The notes below the pieces were generated by a model. It was not told the DNA's origin, ran no database searches, and saw only the letters and a program-made list of their open reading frames with translations. The translations under genes were made by a program, and so were the position numbers. Below are positions 1 to 9,420 of a DNA stretch of 64,000 bases, one piece after another. Origin of the DNA: Salinimicrobium xinjiangense DSM 19287 (GTDB taxonomy: Bacteria > Bacteroidota > Bacteroidia > Flavobacteriales > Flavobacteriaceae); assembly GCF_000423585.1 (NCBI RefSeq), contig NZ_AUIG01000014.1:1-64000 (forward strand), given 5' to 3'. Position 1 is the first letter of the stretch, and the number at the start of each line of letters is the position of its first letter.

Positions 1-33
1 TTTTGGTTAACAACGAACTTTAAATCCTGAACA

Positions 34-69
34 AACCGCTGTCAGGGTTTAAAACCGCTGACAGGGTTG
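34..69. repeat. Dispersed intergenic repeat, copy 1
   Basis: Two half-units, aaccgctgtcagggttt and aaaccgctgacagggttg, lie side by side. CTGTCAG in the first can pair with CTGACAG in the second. The same arrangement recurs at 1892-1927, so this is a dispersed intergenic repeat flanking the first gene. The rest of positions 1-307 shows no gene, RNA or terminator that I can support. Confidence 0.6.
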
Positions 70-307
70 CATATTGGTAGAAAAGCCCTTTAAGTTTCGC
101 TGGCGCGGATTTTTAATCCGTGCCGGGATATAAAAAGCTTTCCACAGTTAACAAACCTGGTAGCTTCTGCTGCTAAACTTAAACTTATTTCTTTGCTCTT
201 CACAAAACATCACTTAAATTTAAGGTGTTAGATCTTCCATGATCCGGAATGCTCTTTAATTTGATCATTCCTTAAGGAGGAGGTACTGAATATCCCCATT
301 TACCTAA

Positions 308-1810
308 ATGAAAAAAATGAAATCTTCTCTGGTGATTTTTTTAATTCTTACAACAGTTCCAACCATGGCTCAAGATAGTATAGGCATTTTTAGTCAAAGC
401 AGAAGTGTGGCAAGTGTTGATAATAAAGAATTTGCAATCTTCGATCCTCAAGACCAAAGTTATCTTTTAAGAAGTCATGGATTAGATAAGGAGGATAAAT
501 CCAATTTTATCTACAATGATTTAAATGGTGATTTTATCATTACTGCTAACATCGATCCTTCCGTTATGGCACCAGGGATTCAGGCAGGATTACTCATCGA
601 AAATTCTACACAAGAAAATAATGGTCAGATCAGCGCAACAGTAGAAGGAAGTGGGCAAACTTTTTTCCGGTGGAACCAAATAAAAAGGGGTACAGGGACC
701 GAAAAAGAGCAAGTGTTAGCACCAAAATTTAGATATGACATACTCCAATTGGAGCGACAGGGGAAAGAAATCATTATGAAAGCCGCACATTTTGGAGAAC
801 CATTGCAAAAGATTGGTTCGGTAAAATTGCAGCGCCTGGATGAGACAGTGCGGGTAGGTTTATTCATCAATTCACACAATCCGGATATCACTCAGGAAGC
901 AAAATTTTATAATGTAAGAATAGACAAACCGGTACCTAATGAATATGATCCGGAACAGGATGGGTGGCTGGGCTGCCGAATGGAAATAATAGATGTAGAG
1001 AATGGGAAACGGATGGTGATCTTTGAAAAAGATGATCGTTTTGAGGCACCAAACTGGATGCCCAATGGAGATCACCTCCTTTTTAATATGGAGGGGTCTT
1101 TGTTTACGATTCCGATTGAAGGCGGGGAACCGGAAAAATTGAATACAGGATTTGCAGACGAGCTTAATAATGACCATGGTATTTCTTTTGACGGCCAAAT
1201 GATCGCCATTAGTCATCACGTGAAGGATAAAGGTTCTATGGTATTCACTGTTCCTATTCAGGGAGGAGTGCCGCAACCGGTAACCGATGAAGGGCCTTCA
1301 TACTGGCATGGCTGGGCGCCAAATAATGAAGGAGTGGTTTATGTTGCAATGCGTAAAGGCAAACCTGGTTATGACATTTACAAAAAGCCAATTCATGGCG
1401 GTGATGAAATTGCCTTGACCAATACCAGAGAAGGGGAACATGTTGATGGCAGTGAATATTCACCAGACGGAGAATATATTTATTACAATGGCAGTGCCTC
1501 TGGTACCATGCAAATATGGAGGATGAAACCAGATGGTTCCGGGAAGGAGCAACTTACCTTTGATGAGCGGAATGATTGGTTTCCACACATTTCGCCCGAT
1601 GGGAAATGGATAGCTTATATTTCTTTTCCTACTACTATTCCTGTAAATTCCCATCCTTCGTTCAAAAGAGTCACTTTAAATTTAATGCCTACGTCTGGAG
1701 GTGCACCAAAGGTTATAGCTTATCTCTATGGAGGACAGGGTAGTATTAATGTCCCTTCCTGGTCTCCGGATAGTAAGTATCTGGCCTTTGTAAGTAACTC
1801 CGGAAAGTAG
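308..1810 (+). CDS. TolB-like beta-propeller protein (secreted)
   Basis: This 500-residue protein starts with a signal peptide ending near MAQ (about residue 21). Residues 25-210 look like a beta-sandwich of the DUF1349/LamG kind. Residues 215-500 hold repeated PD40/WD40-like blades such as 'NWMPNGDHLLFN', 'YSPDGEYIYYNG' and 'ISPDGKWIAYIS', as in TolB and DPP-type propellers. It is probably a periplasmic or outer-surface binding protein; no catalytic triad is visible, so peptidase activity is not claimed. It stands alone between repeat-rich gaps. Confidence 0.75.
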   Translation: MKKMKSSLVIFLILTTVPTMAQDSIGIFSQSRSVASVDNKEFAIFDPQDQSYLLRSHGLDKEDKSNFIYNDLNGDFIITANIDPSVMAPGIQAGLLIENSTQENNGQISATVEGSGQTFFRWNQIKRGTGTEKEQVLAPKFRYDILQLERQGKEIIMKAAHFGEPLQKIGSVKLQRLDETVRVGLFINSHNPDITQEAKFYNVRIDKPVPNEYDPEQDGWLGCRMEIIDVENGKRMVIFEKDDRFEAPNWMPNGDHLLFNMEGSLFTIPIEGGEPEKLNTGFADELNNDHGISFDGQMIAISHHVKDKGSMVFTVPIQGGVPQPVTDEGPSYWHGWAPNNEGVVYVAMRKGKPGYDIYKKPIHGGDEIALTNTREGEHVDGSEYSPDGEYIYYNGSASGTMQIWRMKPDGSGKEQLTFDERNDWFPHISPDGKWIAYISFPTTIPVNSHPSFKRVTLNLMPTSGGAPKVIAYLYGGQGSINVPSWSPDSKYLAFVSNSGK

Positions 1811-1891
1811 ACATCCTGCCCTGAGTGATTTTAATAATTGTAAACTCTTGATCGACTCCTTTAGGTCTTATTTATTATGTCCTCAGGGTGC

Positions 1892-1927
1892 AACCGCTGT
1901 CAGGGTTTCAAACCGCTGACAGGGTTG
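1892..1927. repeat. Dispersed intergenic repeat, copy 2
   Basis: This is a second copy of the paired half-units seen at 34-69 (aaccgctgtcagggttt then aaaccgctgacagggttg with a one-base linker difference). Both copies flank the TolB-like gene in the same orientation. Confidence 0.6.
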
Positions 1928-1955
1928 ATCATGAACTTTGAATCTTGAATCTTGA

Positions 1956-2182
1956 ATCATTGTTGTCCGATGAAAAAGAAGGAACCTTTGAAAAAGCCCG
2001 CTAATGCTGATTAGAGATCTTATCTATCAATCTGAGGGGGTGGTTTTTAATTCTTTGAATTTCAAATATTCTACCAATGAAAACAACTTTTCACAACATT
2101 GAATTTCAGTATCTTGAAAAAAGTCTTGGTTCTAGATTCTAGAAGCGGAGCGATCTAGATTCTTTTTCCGGACAACAATGAT
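1956..2182. repeat. MITE-like element with inverted ends
   Basis: The left end (1956-1980, beginning atcattgttgtccgat) is an imperfect inverted copy of the right end (2160-2182, ending ggacaacaatgat). The interior has no ORF. Its right part (2121-2182, with tctagaagcggagcg) recurs in inverse orientation at 15308-15369 and more loosely at 63871-63920, so it is a dispersed non-coding element. Simple repeats of the type cttgaatcttgaa flank it. No target-site duplication was established, and mobility is inferred. Confidence 0.45.
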
Positions 2183-2214
2183 CTTGAATCTTGAATTTTG
2201 AACCTTGAACCCTT

Positions 2215-2643
2215 TCACTGCTCAATAAAATCCCTGTACTCCAAAAAGAATCTTTCCAAAGCATCCATTTTTTCAGCCAGCCATTCCTGTACAATTGGCC
2301 AGTCATTTTTATTGTGGATGTTTACCGCTTCCTTGGTCACATAGACGCGGGAGATGATCTTGCCATTTTCCAGTTTATATTCTTCAGCGAATACAGCTTC
2401 GGGTAAGAATTCATCTTTTAGAATGGATTGCAGGCTTTGTAGTTTTTCAAAGTAGTAGAGCCTCATGATCTCATCTGTAGCATCCAGGTCTATGGAAACT
2501 TCAGCAATTCTTCGGGTGAAAGTAAACTTCAGAGAAAAATCCTTGATCCTGGTATTGTACAAAAGCCACTTATGGGGATAATTTTTTCCGAAGCTGGTCC
2601 AGAACTCCTGGCGGATCTTTTTGCTTTCTTCCCGGCTGTACAT
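2215..2643 (-). CDS. DUF4268 domain protein
   Basis: This 142-residue cytoplasmic protein matches what I know of DUF4268: an N-terminal 'SREESKKIRQEFWTSFG' helix, then alternating strands and helices with the 'YYFEKLQ' segment. Members of this family resemble small nuclease-fold proteins, but no catalytic motif is clear here and the function is unknown. It lies 3 bp downstream of the ZIP transporter gene on the same strand and is probably co-transcribed. Confidence 0.75.
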   Translation of the reverse strand: MYSREESKKIRQEFWTSFGKNYPHKWLLYNTRIKDFSLKFTFTRRIAEVSIDLDATDEIMRLYYFEKLQSLQSILKDEFLPEAVFAEEYKLENGKIISRVYVTKEAVNIHNKNDWPIVQEWLAEKMDALERFFLEYRDFIEQ

Positions 2644-2646
2644 TAC

Positions 2647-3315
2647 CTACAGGAAATATGCAATCAAAATTCCGGCAATGACCACAGCAAGTTTAGTGGC
2701 ATTAAAGCTGTGATTTTTTGAGGCTTCAAAAAGAATGGTAGTAGATACATGAAGAAAAATTCCTATCACAATAGAATTAATATATACTGAATGCACTTCA
2801 GAAATTGAAAAATTCTCATTTATCCAGCTTCCCAGCGGTGTCATTAGTCCGAAGATGGCAAGAAAAAGAAAGGCTTTTATTTTTCCTATTTTTGAGTGGA
2901 AAAGGAAAGCTGCAAGTATAGCAGCTACGGGAATTTTATGAATTACGACCCCGTGCAGAAGATCACTGCTTTGGTTTAAAGGAAAACCTTCAAGTAATGC
3001 ATGCAGGGACAGGCTGAAAAGTAACAGGAAAGGAAATTTAACCGAATTTTCGTTATGATGCATATGTCCGTGCTCCACACCCTTAGAAAGAAACTCCAGA
3101 AAGATCTGTAGCAGGAGTCCGGCCATGATAAAGAGGCCAACCTGATCAAATCCTGAGCTATAGACTTCGGGTAGCATTTCGAAAACTGTCACCGAGAGGA
3201 GGAAAGCTCCACTAAAAGAAAGCAGTAGCTGAAATCCTGTCGAGGAAGAAGGCTTGAGAAATAGAGATATGAAATATCCTATAACTACCGCGAGCAATGG
3301 CAGTATATACAGCAT
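2647..3315 (-). CDS. ZIP family metal transporter
   Basis: This 222-residue integral membrane protein has about seven or eight hydrophobic segments. A His-rich loop (EHGHMHHNE, near residue 80) and the membrane metal-site signatures 'HALLEGFPL' and 'HKIPVAAILAAFLFHS' identify ZIP divalent-metal (Zn/Fe) transport across the inner membrane. Its start overlaps the last base of the upstream methyltransferase gene, so the two are translationally close. The metal cannot be told from sequence. Confidence 0.85.
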   Translation of the reverse strand: MLYILPLLAVVIGYFISLFLKPSSSTGFQLLLSFSGAFLLSVTVFEMLPEVYSSGFDQVGLFIMAGLLLQIFLEFLSKGVEHGHMHHNENSVKFPFLLLFSLSLHALLEGFPLNQSSDLLHGVVIHKIPVAAILAAFLFHSKIGKIKAFLFLAIFGLMTPLGSWINENFSISEVHSVYINSIVIGIFLHVSTTILFEASKNHSFNATKLAVVIAGILIAYFL

Positions 3316-4046
3316 TATCTAAAGACAAGTATTAGACGGTCCGATACAGTTTCTTTATAAGGTTCAAGTTCATAATTGCCAAAGATGTGCACCAGTTCTA
3401 TACCTGCCTGATCAAAATAATCCTTAAATTTTTCCAGGCTTATAGCCTTTACTTTTTCAGTAAAGGCATAATCTTCACCTTCATCTTCGAATTCAATATC
3501 TTTTAAAATAAAGCCGTTTTCGACTCTTCTGGAGATGTGAAAGTCTATGCCTTTAACTGTTTTAACTTCAGAAGGTACAAGATTGGATATCACTTTCTTT
3601 ACGTTCATAAAGTCTATAACTCCCCATCCTCCTTCTTTGATCTCTTGTTTTATTGCTAAAATGCTTTCCCTGTTTTCTCTTTCATCCTCAAAATATCCCA
3701 GACTGGTGAAAAGATTGAATACCGCATCAAATTCTTTCCCCACCGGTTTACACATGCAGTGGGTGCGGAAATGCAAACGTTCATTTTCAAACTGTTTGGC
3801 ATATTCAATGCTATTGGCGGAGAGATCGACACCGGTAACATCGTATCCCAGTTTATTCAGGTAAACAGAGTGCCTCCCTTTCCCACAGGCAAGGTCAAGA
3901 ATGCTTGCGCCTTTTGGTAGTTTTAGAAAGTTGATAAGGTTCTGCATGAACTTTTGTGCTTCTTCGTCACCCCTGTTTTTGTAGAGAATATGGTAGTAGG
4001 GAGTATCAAACCATGAAGAAAACCACTTATTTGCTGCTAATTCCAT
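3315..4046 (-). CDS. Class I SAM-dependent methyltransferase
   Basis: The protein has 243 residues when started at the ATG at 4046 (MELAANKWF); a longer frame to 4109 adds residues unlike the family. Motif I is 'ILDLACGKGRHSVYL', followed by an acidic strand end 'VTGVDLS', typical of Methyltransf_25-type enzymes. The substrate is unknown. The chosen start leaves 45 bp to the divergent RNA methyltransferase gene at 4092, room for a shared promoter region. Confidence 0.8.
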   Translation of the reverse strand: MELAANKWFSSWFDTPYYHILYKNRGDEEAQKFMQNLINFLKLPKGASILDLACGKGRHSVYLNKLGYDVTGVDLSANSIEYAKQFENERLHFRTHCMCKPVGKEFDAVFNLFTSLGYFEDERENRESILAIKQEIKEGGWGVIDFMNVKKVISNLVPSEVKTVKGIDFHISRRVENGFILKDIEFEDEGEDYAFTEKVKAISLEKFKDYFDQAGIELVHIFGNYELEPYKETVSDRLILVFR

Positions 4047-4063
4047 ATCCTGCAAAATTAATG

Positions 4064-4071
4064 TATTTTTG
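4064..4071 (+). promoter_or_regulatory. Candidate -7 box for the THUMP methyltransferase gene
   Basis: TATTTTTG fits the Bacteroidota sigma-A -7 consensus TAnnTTTG and lies 20 bp ahead of the ATG at 4092. No convincing TTTG -33 element was found at the usual spacing, so this is a weak call. Confidence 0.4.
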
Positions 4072-4091
4072 TCTCTCACAGAAACGAACAA

Positions 4092-5252
4092 ATGGGAAAT
4101 AATTATCAAATGCTGGCCAAAACTCTTTTTGGCTTTGAACCCTTACTTGCGAAAGAATTAAGAAATTTAGGAGCTATAGATGTTAAGGAAGGTGTACGTT
4201 CTGTGTCTTTTATTGGGGACAAAGGTTTTATGTATAAGGCAAACCTCTCCCTGCGTACAGCGATAAAGATCCTTAAACCGATAACCGGATTTAAAGTTTA
4301 TTCTGAAGATGATCTATACCGTGAGGTCAATAAGATCTCCTGGGAGAAATATCTGGATTCTAATCAAACCCTGGCTATTGATGCCACTGTGCATTCCGAA
4401 AAGTTCACTCACTCTAAATATGTGGCTCTAAAATCCAAGGATGCTATTGTGGACAGGTTTAGAGACAGGACAGGAGAGAGGCCGGGAATTGATCTTGACC
4501 ATCCTTCATTGCGTATCAATATCCATATCGAAAAGGATTATTGCACCGTTTCACTTGATAGTTCGGGGCAGTCACTGCATAAGCGTGGTTACAAATCGGC
4601 AACTAATATAGCGCCCATCAATGAGGTTTTGGCGGCGGGTATGTTGTTACATTCAGGTTGGGATGGACAATGTGATTTCTTGGATCCTATGTGTGGCAGC
4701 GGTACCATTCTTATTGAAGCTGCAATGATCGCCTGTAATATTCCGCCGAATCTAAACCGAAAGGAATTCGGTTTTGAAAAATGGAAGGATTGGGATGAAG
4801 ATCTTTTCGAGAAGATCCAGGAATCGGTATTAAAAAAGGTGAGGGATTTCCACTTTACTATAAAAGGTTATGATAAAGCACCTTCGGCAGTACACAAGGC
4901 CAAGGATAATATTGAGAATGCAAATCTGGCGGAATTCATCACTGTAGAACATGAGGATTTCTTCAAAACCGAAAAGCAAACCGAAAGGCATCTGCATATG
5001 GTCTTTAATCCGCCATACGGGGAACGGCTGAATATTGATATGCCCGAATTCTATAAGTCGATTGGGGATACCCTGAAGCAAAGCTATCCCGGCACCCACG
5101 CCTGGTTTATTACTTCCAATCTTGAAGCCATCAAACATGTTGGCCTGCGTCCCTCCCGTAAGATCAAGCTTTTTAATGGTTCCCTGGAATCAAGGTTGCT
5201 GAAATATGAGATCTACGAGGGTAGCAAAAAAGCAAAAAAACAGGAGGCTTAA
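4092..5252 (+). CDS. THUMP-domain class I RNA methyltransferase
   Basis: The 386-residue protein opens with an N-terminal ferredoxin-like/THUMP region (about 1-155, starting 'LAKTLFGFEPLLAKELRNLG'). The methyltransferase domain has motif I 'DPMCGSGTILIEAAMIA' and motif IV 'NPPYGERL', which marks base N-methylation. It matches the RlmL half of the E. coli RlmKL fusion (23S rRNA m2G2445), and the Bacteroidota form lacks the RlmK half. The exact target is inferred. The C-terminus is lysine-rich (GSKKAKKQEA). Confidence 0.85.
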   Translation: MGNNYQMLAKTLFGFEPLLAKELRNLGAIDVKEGVRSVSFIGDKGFMYKANLSLRTAIKILKPITGFKVYSEDDLYREVNKISWEKYLDSNQTLAIDATVHSEKFTHSKYVALKSKDAIVDRFRDRTGERPGIDLDHPSLRINIHIEKDYCTVSLDSSGQSLHKRGYKSATNIAPINEVLAAGMLLHSGWDGQCDFLDPMCGSGTILIEAAMIACNIPPNLNRKEFGFEKWKDWDEDLFEKIQESVLKKVRDFHFTIKGYDKAPSAVHKAKDNIENANLAEFITVEHEDFFKTEKQTERHLHMVFNPPYGERLNIDMPEFYKSIGDTLKQSYPGTHAWFITSNLEAIKHVGLRPSRKIKLFNGSLESRLLKYEIYEGSKKAKKQEA

Positions 5253-5951
5253 TTATTTTTTGTAGAAAGGAAGGAGGTAAGATATTGTATAACCGTATCC
5301 CACACCTATGGTACTGTCATCATAGGTCCTGTTAAATCCCGGAATGTATAAATTGTCAAAATTGTTTGGCCGGGTTTCGTTTACTCTGCGTTTAAGCTGT
5401 ACATGAGTTCCCAGAAAAAGGTTGTTTAAAACTTCAACTTTTATCCCCAGCTGAAGTTCGATCCATCCTGCGGTGAGATTATTAAACTCCCTGGCGTCAA
5501 AACGAACATCGGGTTCAAAGTATGAGTTTGTGGTATAAATGGAATACTGCTGAAGTTCACTTGAAAAGGTAGCAAAACCGTACCTGATCCCAACATAGAT
5601 CAAATTCTCCATTCCTGCCCAGTTGTCGTAAGCGTTGTAATTCGCTCCAAGTTTTATATAGCTGCCTTTTGCGGAAGCCGTGACATTAGGTTCAGAAATT
5701 ACATTTTGTTCGTTACCCAATTCCCCGGCAAAATAAATATTCTCATACAAGCGATAATCTCCAGATAGTTCCAGCCCCTTATAATCTTCTTCAATTAAAC
5801 TTCTTACCGGCTTGCTCAGGTCTATTCCCACACGAATACCGTATTTTTCGCGGGTATCTACAGTATCTGTTTGCCGGGCCTGTTGTCCCCAAACTACAGA
5901 AGAATGAAACGCAATGCTAATGAGTAAAAGAAATATGTGCTTCTGTTTCAT
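5253..5951 (-). CDS. DUF6048 family outer-membrane-like protein
   Basis: This 232-residue protein has a signal peptide (cleavage near VWGQQ). Its alternating aromatic beta-strands and tyrosine-rich C-terminus suggest a small outer-membrane barrel. The 'IRVGIDLSKPVRSLIEEDYKG' region is characteristic of the DUF6048 proteins found beside rlmD in flavobacteria. It overlaps the upstream DUF6452 gene by 35 bp, which indicates coupled translation. The role is unknown. Confidence 0.7.
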   Translation of the reverse strand: MKQKHIFLLLISIAFHSSVVWGQQARQTDTVDTREKYGIRVGIDLSKPVRSLIEEDYKGLELSGDYRLYENIYFAGELGNEQNVISEPNVTASAKGSYIKLGANYNAYDNWAGMENLIYVGIRYGFATFSSELQQYSIYTTNSYFEPDVRFDAREFNNLTAGWIELQLGIKVEVLNNLFLGTHVQLKRRVNETRPNNFDNLYIPGFNRTYDDSTIGVGYGYTISYLLPFYKK

Positions 5952-6423
5952 TTTCTACGTTTTCTTGTAATATTATTTCTGAAAGGATCCAGTTTTGATC
6001 ATCTTGCTGGATTCCGACATCGAGATTGGTGTAATTGATCTTATACCCGCACGCCCTGTTGATATATTGTGGATTGGGAGAATAGCTGAAGCTTACCAGA
6101 TCCTCATTTTCCTGGTCACTACCACTATTATAAGTAAAAATATACTCTGTTGAGTTCGCATCTGTTCTTAAAGGAATGCTAATTTCATTTGTAGTAACGG
6201 GGCCCAGATAATTTTCCTCCATTCCGCTGGCACGAACCGTTAAATTCTGCACAGCTTTGAGACGGGTTGGATCCTCAGGGTCATAAAACTGTATGATCAA
6301 CAGGGGAGTAGTTTCAGTTCCCTCCGGACAAATATCATCTTTTTGGCAACTCAAAGAGAGAAAAATAAATATTCCTGAAAAAAGCCATTTTTGGAACTTT
6401 CTCATTTTCGTCTTTCTAAACAT
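5917..6423 (-). CDS. DUF6452 family lipoprotein
   Basis: The 168-residue protein has a lipoprotein signal with the lipobox 'LSLSCQKDD' and the sequence 'DDICPEGTETTPLLIIQF', which I associate with DUF6452. It is probably anchored in the outer membrane facing the periplasm. It overlaps rlmD by 22 bp upstream and the DUF6048 gene by 35 bp downstream, so rlmD-DUF6452-DUF6048 forms a tightly packed operon. The function is unknown. Confidence 0.7.
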   Translation of the reverse strand: MFRKTKMRKFQKWLFSGIFIFLSLSCQKDDICPEGTETTPLLIIQFYDPEDPTRLKAVQNLTVRASGMEENYLGPVTTNEISIPLRTDANSTEYIFTYNSGSDQENEDLVSFSYSPNPQYINRACGYKINYTNLDVGIQQDDQNWILSEIILQENVENETEAHISFTH

Positions 6424-7814
6424 ACTACGTTCTCTACATGAAAGGTTTGCGGAAACATATCTACTGCCTGTGTTCTTGTTACTTTATAATGCTCATCCAG
6501 TAAAGAGAGATCCCTCGCCTGGGTGGCCGAGTTGCAACTAACGTACACAATTCGCTGAGGCAAGATACCAATTATTTGCTCAACTACATCCTTGTGCATG
6601 CCATCGCGGGGCGGATCTGTAATGATCACATCGGGATGCCCATGTTGCTCAATAAAGTCTTTGGTAAAGACCTTTTTCATATCCCCTACATAGAATTCAG
6701 TATTGGATATATTGTTATTTCGGGCGTTTTCTTTAGCGTCTTCAATTGCTTCAGGCACTGCTTCAACTCCGATAACTTTTTTTGCTTTAGCTGCGACAAA
6801 TTGAGCAATAGTTCCTGTGCCGGTGTAAAGATCGTAAACGAGTTCATCTCCGGTTAGTCCGGCGAAATCACGGGTGATCTTGTAAAGCTGGTAAGCCTGC
6901 TCAGAATTTGTTTGGTAGAAAGATTTTGCATTGATCTTGAATTTCAGGCCTTCCATCTCCTCAAAGATATGATCCCGGCCTTTATAGCAGATCACTTCCT
7001 GGTCATAAATAGTGTCATTTCCTTTCGGATTAATGACATACTGCAGGCTGGTTATTTCAGGAAATTCTTCCGCAATATGATCAAGAAGCAGCTCCCTCTT
7101 TTCTTTATTTTCCTCAAAAAACTGAATTAACACCATGATCTCTCCCGTAGAAGAAGTCCTTATCATCAGGGTTCGCAGCATGCCTTTCTGTTCCCGGGTA
7201 TTGAAGAACGGGATGTTATTGGCAATTGCGAATTTTTTAACGCTGTTCCTTATTCCGTTGCTGGGCGCCTGCTGGAGGTGACACTCCTTAATATCCAGGA
7301 TCTTGTCCCACATTCCGGGAATATGGAATCCCAAAGCATTTCTGTCCTCAATGTCTCTCCCGCTCTGAATTTCTTCCTGTGTCAGCCAACGGCTGTCGCT
7401 AAAGGAAAATTCCATTTTATTCCGGTAAAAATAGATTGCTTTACTTCCTAAGATCGGAGTAACCTCCGGCAATTCTACCTTTCCAAGGCGGGTAAGATTA
7501 TTCACTACCTCCTTTTCCTTATAATAAAGCTGGTGTTCATAACCCATGAATTGCCATTTACAGCCACCACAAACACTAAAATGTACACAGGGAGGATCCA
7601 CACGTTTGTCTGAATACTTGTGAAACTTCGTAGCCGTTCCTTCATAATATGCCCGCTTCTTTTTAGTGGTCTGCACATCAACCACATCTCCGGGAACCGC
7701 ATTTCCTATAAAGATCACTTTTCCGTCCGGAGCCTTTGCAATACTTTTTCCCTTTGCACCCGCATCCAGTACGCTAAGCTCCTTAAATTCTTTATTCTTG
7801 TTCTTTCTTGCCAT
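6402..7814 (-). CDS. rlmD: 23S rRNA (uracil-5-)-methyltransferase RlmD
   Basis: The 470-residue enzyme has a TRAM domain (about 1-60) and Fe-S cluster cysteines 'CVHFSVCGGC' with a later cysteine in 'KECHLQ'. The Rossmann methyltransferase domain carries 'DLYTGTGTIAQF' and 'DPPRDGMHKDV', and the catalytic cysteine is in 'YVSCNSATQARDL'. It would make m5U in 23S rRNA (U1939 in E. coli numbering). It is the first gene of the operon with the DUF6452 and DUF6048 genes. Confidence 0.88.
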   Translation of the reverse strand: MARKNKNKEFKELSVLDAGAKGKSIAKAPDGKVIFIGNAVPGDVVDVQTTKKKRAYYEGTATKFHKYSDKRVDPPCVHFSVCGGCKWQFMGYEHQLYYKEKEVVNNLTRLGKVELPEVTPILGSKAIYFYRNKMEFSFSDSRWLTQEEIQSGRDIEDRNALGFHIPGMWDKILDIKECHLQQAPSNGIRNSVKKFAIANNIPFFNTREQKGMLRTLMIRTSSTGEIMVLIQFFEENKEKRELLLDHIAEEFPEITSLQYVINPKGNDTIYDQEVICYKGRDHIFEEMEGLKFKINAKSFYQTNSEQAYQLYKITRDFAGLTGDELVYDLYTGTGTIAQFVAAKAKKVIGVEAVPEAIEDAKENARNNNISNTEFYVGDMKKVFTKDFIEQHGHPDVIITDPPRDGMHKDVVEQIIGILPQRIVYVSCNSATQARDLSLLDEHYKVTRTQAVDMFPQTFHVENVVCLERRK

Positions 7815-7904
7815 GTGGCAAAAATAATCTTTTGAAGAAGGAATAGATAAATTAGCAACGGAAATTTCTATATCCCAAAATTTTGAACAAGATCTCTGAA
7901 TTGG

Positions 7905-7930
7905 AGTATGTGAGACAAAAATTACATACT
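7905..7930. promoter_or_regulatory. Inverted repeat in the rlmD-rocD divergent gap
   Basis: The 7-bp arms AGTATGT (7905-7911) and ACATACT (7924-7930) are separated by 12 bp in the 301-bp gap between divergent rlmD and rocD. Such a dyad could bind a regulator of ornithine metabolism, but nothing else supports this. I see no further gene or RNA in 7815-8115. Confidence 0.25.
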
Positions 7931-8115
7931 AACGAAAGACTTTCCGGCTTTCCCGAAACAACTATGATTGAATAAGGTATTTACAGGAATATTAGGTAAT
8001 TTTGTGGCACTCCCGGATGATTTCTCTCCTATTGTATTTAATTTGAGCTGTTTACGTTCAAATGAAAAACAAGAAAGAAGGAATAAAGAGATACTAAAAT
8101 TTTAAATTAATTGAA

Positions 8116-9360
8116 ATGCATTTAGAAAAAATCACATCATCACAACAGGCCATTGACCTTGAAGATAAACACGGTGCACATAACTATCACCCGCTTCCGG
8201 TAGTGCTGGCAAAGGGGGAAGGAGTCTACGTGTGGGATGTAGAAGGAAAAAAATATTTTGATTTCCTTTCAGCATATTCGGCAGTAAATCAGGGGCATTG
8301 CCATCCGAGAATTGTGGGAGCAATGACAGAGCAGGCGGAAAAACTTACCCTTACCTCAAGAGCATTCCATAATGACATTTTAGGGAGGTATGAAAAATAT
8401 GCTACGGAATATTTTGGTTTTGACAAGCTGCTTCCAATGAATACCGGAGCCGAGGCTGTCGAAACTGCTATAAAACTTGCCCGTAAATGGGCATATGAGA
8501 AAAAGGGAGTAGAGGAGGCCGAGGCTAAGATCATTGTCTGTGAAAACAATTTCCACGGAAGAACTACTACTATTATCTCCTTCTCAAATGATGAAGGCGC
8601 CCGAAAAAACTTTGGACCCTATACACCGGGATTTATCAAGATCCCTTACAATGATACCGAAGCTTTAGAAAGAGCTTTGAAAGAAAATGAGAATATTGCC
8701 GGATTCCTGGTGGAGCCAATCCAGGGTGAAGCCGGTGTTTATGTTCCTGCCGAAGGATTTCTTACCCGTGCAAAGGAACTTTGTGAGCAACATGGTGTTC
8801 TTTTCATCGCAGATGAAGTACAAACAGGAATTGCACGGACCGGAAAACTTTTGGCCGTTGATCATGAGAATGTAAAGCCCGATGTACTTATTCTTGGTAA
8901 AGCAATTTCAGGGGGAGTATATCCCGTTTCGGCGGTATTGGCTAACGATGAAGTGATGAATGTGATCAAACCAGGCCAACATGGCTCAACATTCGGAGGT
9001 AATCCTGTGGCCTGTGCAGTAGCCATGGCTGCTCTGGAGGTTATTAAAGATGAAGATCTTGCCGAAAATGCGGAAAGACTCGGAAATCTTTTCCGTAGAA
9101 AAATGAATGACTATATACGTAGCTCTAATATTGTGAATCTGGTGAGAGGAAAAGGTCTTCTAAATGCCATTGTGATCAATGATTCTGAAGACAGTTCAAC
9201 TGCCTGGGATATCTGTATGAAACTTAAGGAAAACGGACTCCTGGCAAAACCAACTCATGGTAATATTATTCGTTTTGCACCTCCATTGGTTATGAATGAA
9301 GAGCAATTGCTGGAATGTGTGGATATCATTTCCAAAACCCTACAGGATTTCGAAAAATAA
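8116..9360 (+). CDS. rocD: Ornithine aminotransferase
   Basis: This 414-residue class III PLP aminotransferase would convert L-ornithine and 2-oxoglutarate to glutamate semialdehyde and glutamate in the cytoplasm. Signatures are '[17 protein letters not shown]' (PLP phosphate loop), '[14 protein letters not shown]', '[16 protein letters not shown]' and the PLP lysine in '[17 protein letters not shown]'. Length and motifs fit RocD rather than ArgD or GabT. It is a single-gene unit with a strong terminator 18 bp downstream. Confidence 0.92.
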   Translation: MHLEKITSSQQAIDLEDKHGAHNYHPLPVVLAKGEGVYVWDVEGKKYFDFLSAYSAVNQGHCHPRIVGAMTEQAEKLTLTSRAFHNDILGRYEKYATEYFGFDKLLPMNTGAEAVETAIKLARKWAYEKKGVEEAEAKIIVCENNFHGRTTTIISFSNDEGARKNFGPYTPGFIKIPYNDTEALERALKENENIAGFLVEPIQGEAGVYVPAEGFLTRAKELCEQHGVLFIADEVQTGIARTGKLLAVDHENVKPDVLILGKAISGGVYPVSAVLANDEVMNVIKPGQHGSTFGGNPVACAVAMAALEVIKDEDLAENAERLGNLFRRKMNDYIRSSNIVNLVRGKGLLNAIVINDSEDSSTAWDICMKLKENGLLAKPTHGNIIRFAPPLVMNEEQLLECVDIISKTLQDFEK

Positions 9361-9377
9361 ACTTCAGGAGTAAAAAT

Positions 9378-9420
9378 AAATAGGGGCGAAAAATAGCATT
9401 TTTCGCCCCTATTTATTTTT
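9378..9420 (+). terminator. Rho-independent terminator of rocD
   Basis: A perfect 16-bp stem (9378-9393 pairing with 9399-9414) with loop TAGCA is followed by more T residues. The stem ends in A- and T-rich arms, so it could stop transcription from either strand. Confidence 0.9.

Noticed and set aside
872-1276. 134-residue antisense frame in the TolB-like gene
   Set aside because: His/Tyr/Phe-rich shadow of the sense coding sequence.
3656-3841. 61-residue frame within the methyltransferase gene
   Set aside because: It is a shifted-frame shadow on the same strand.
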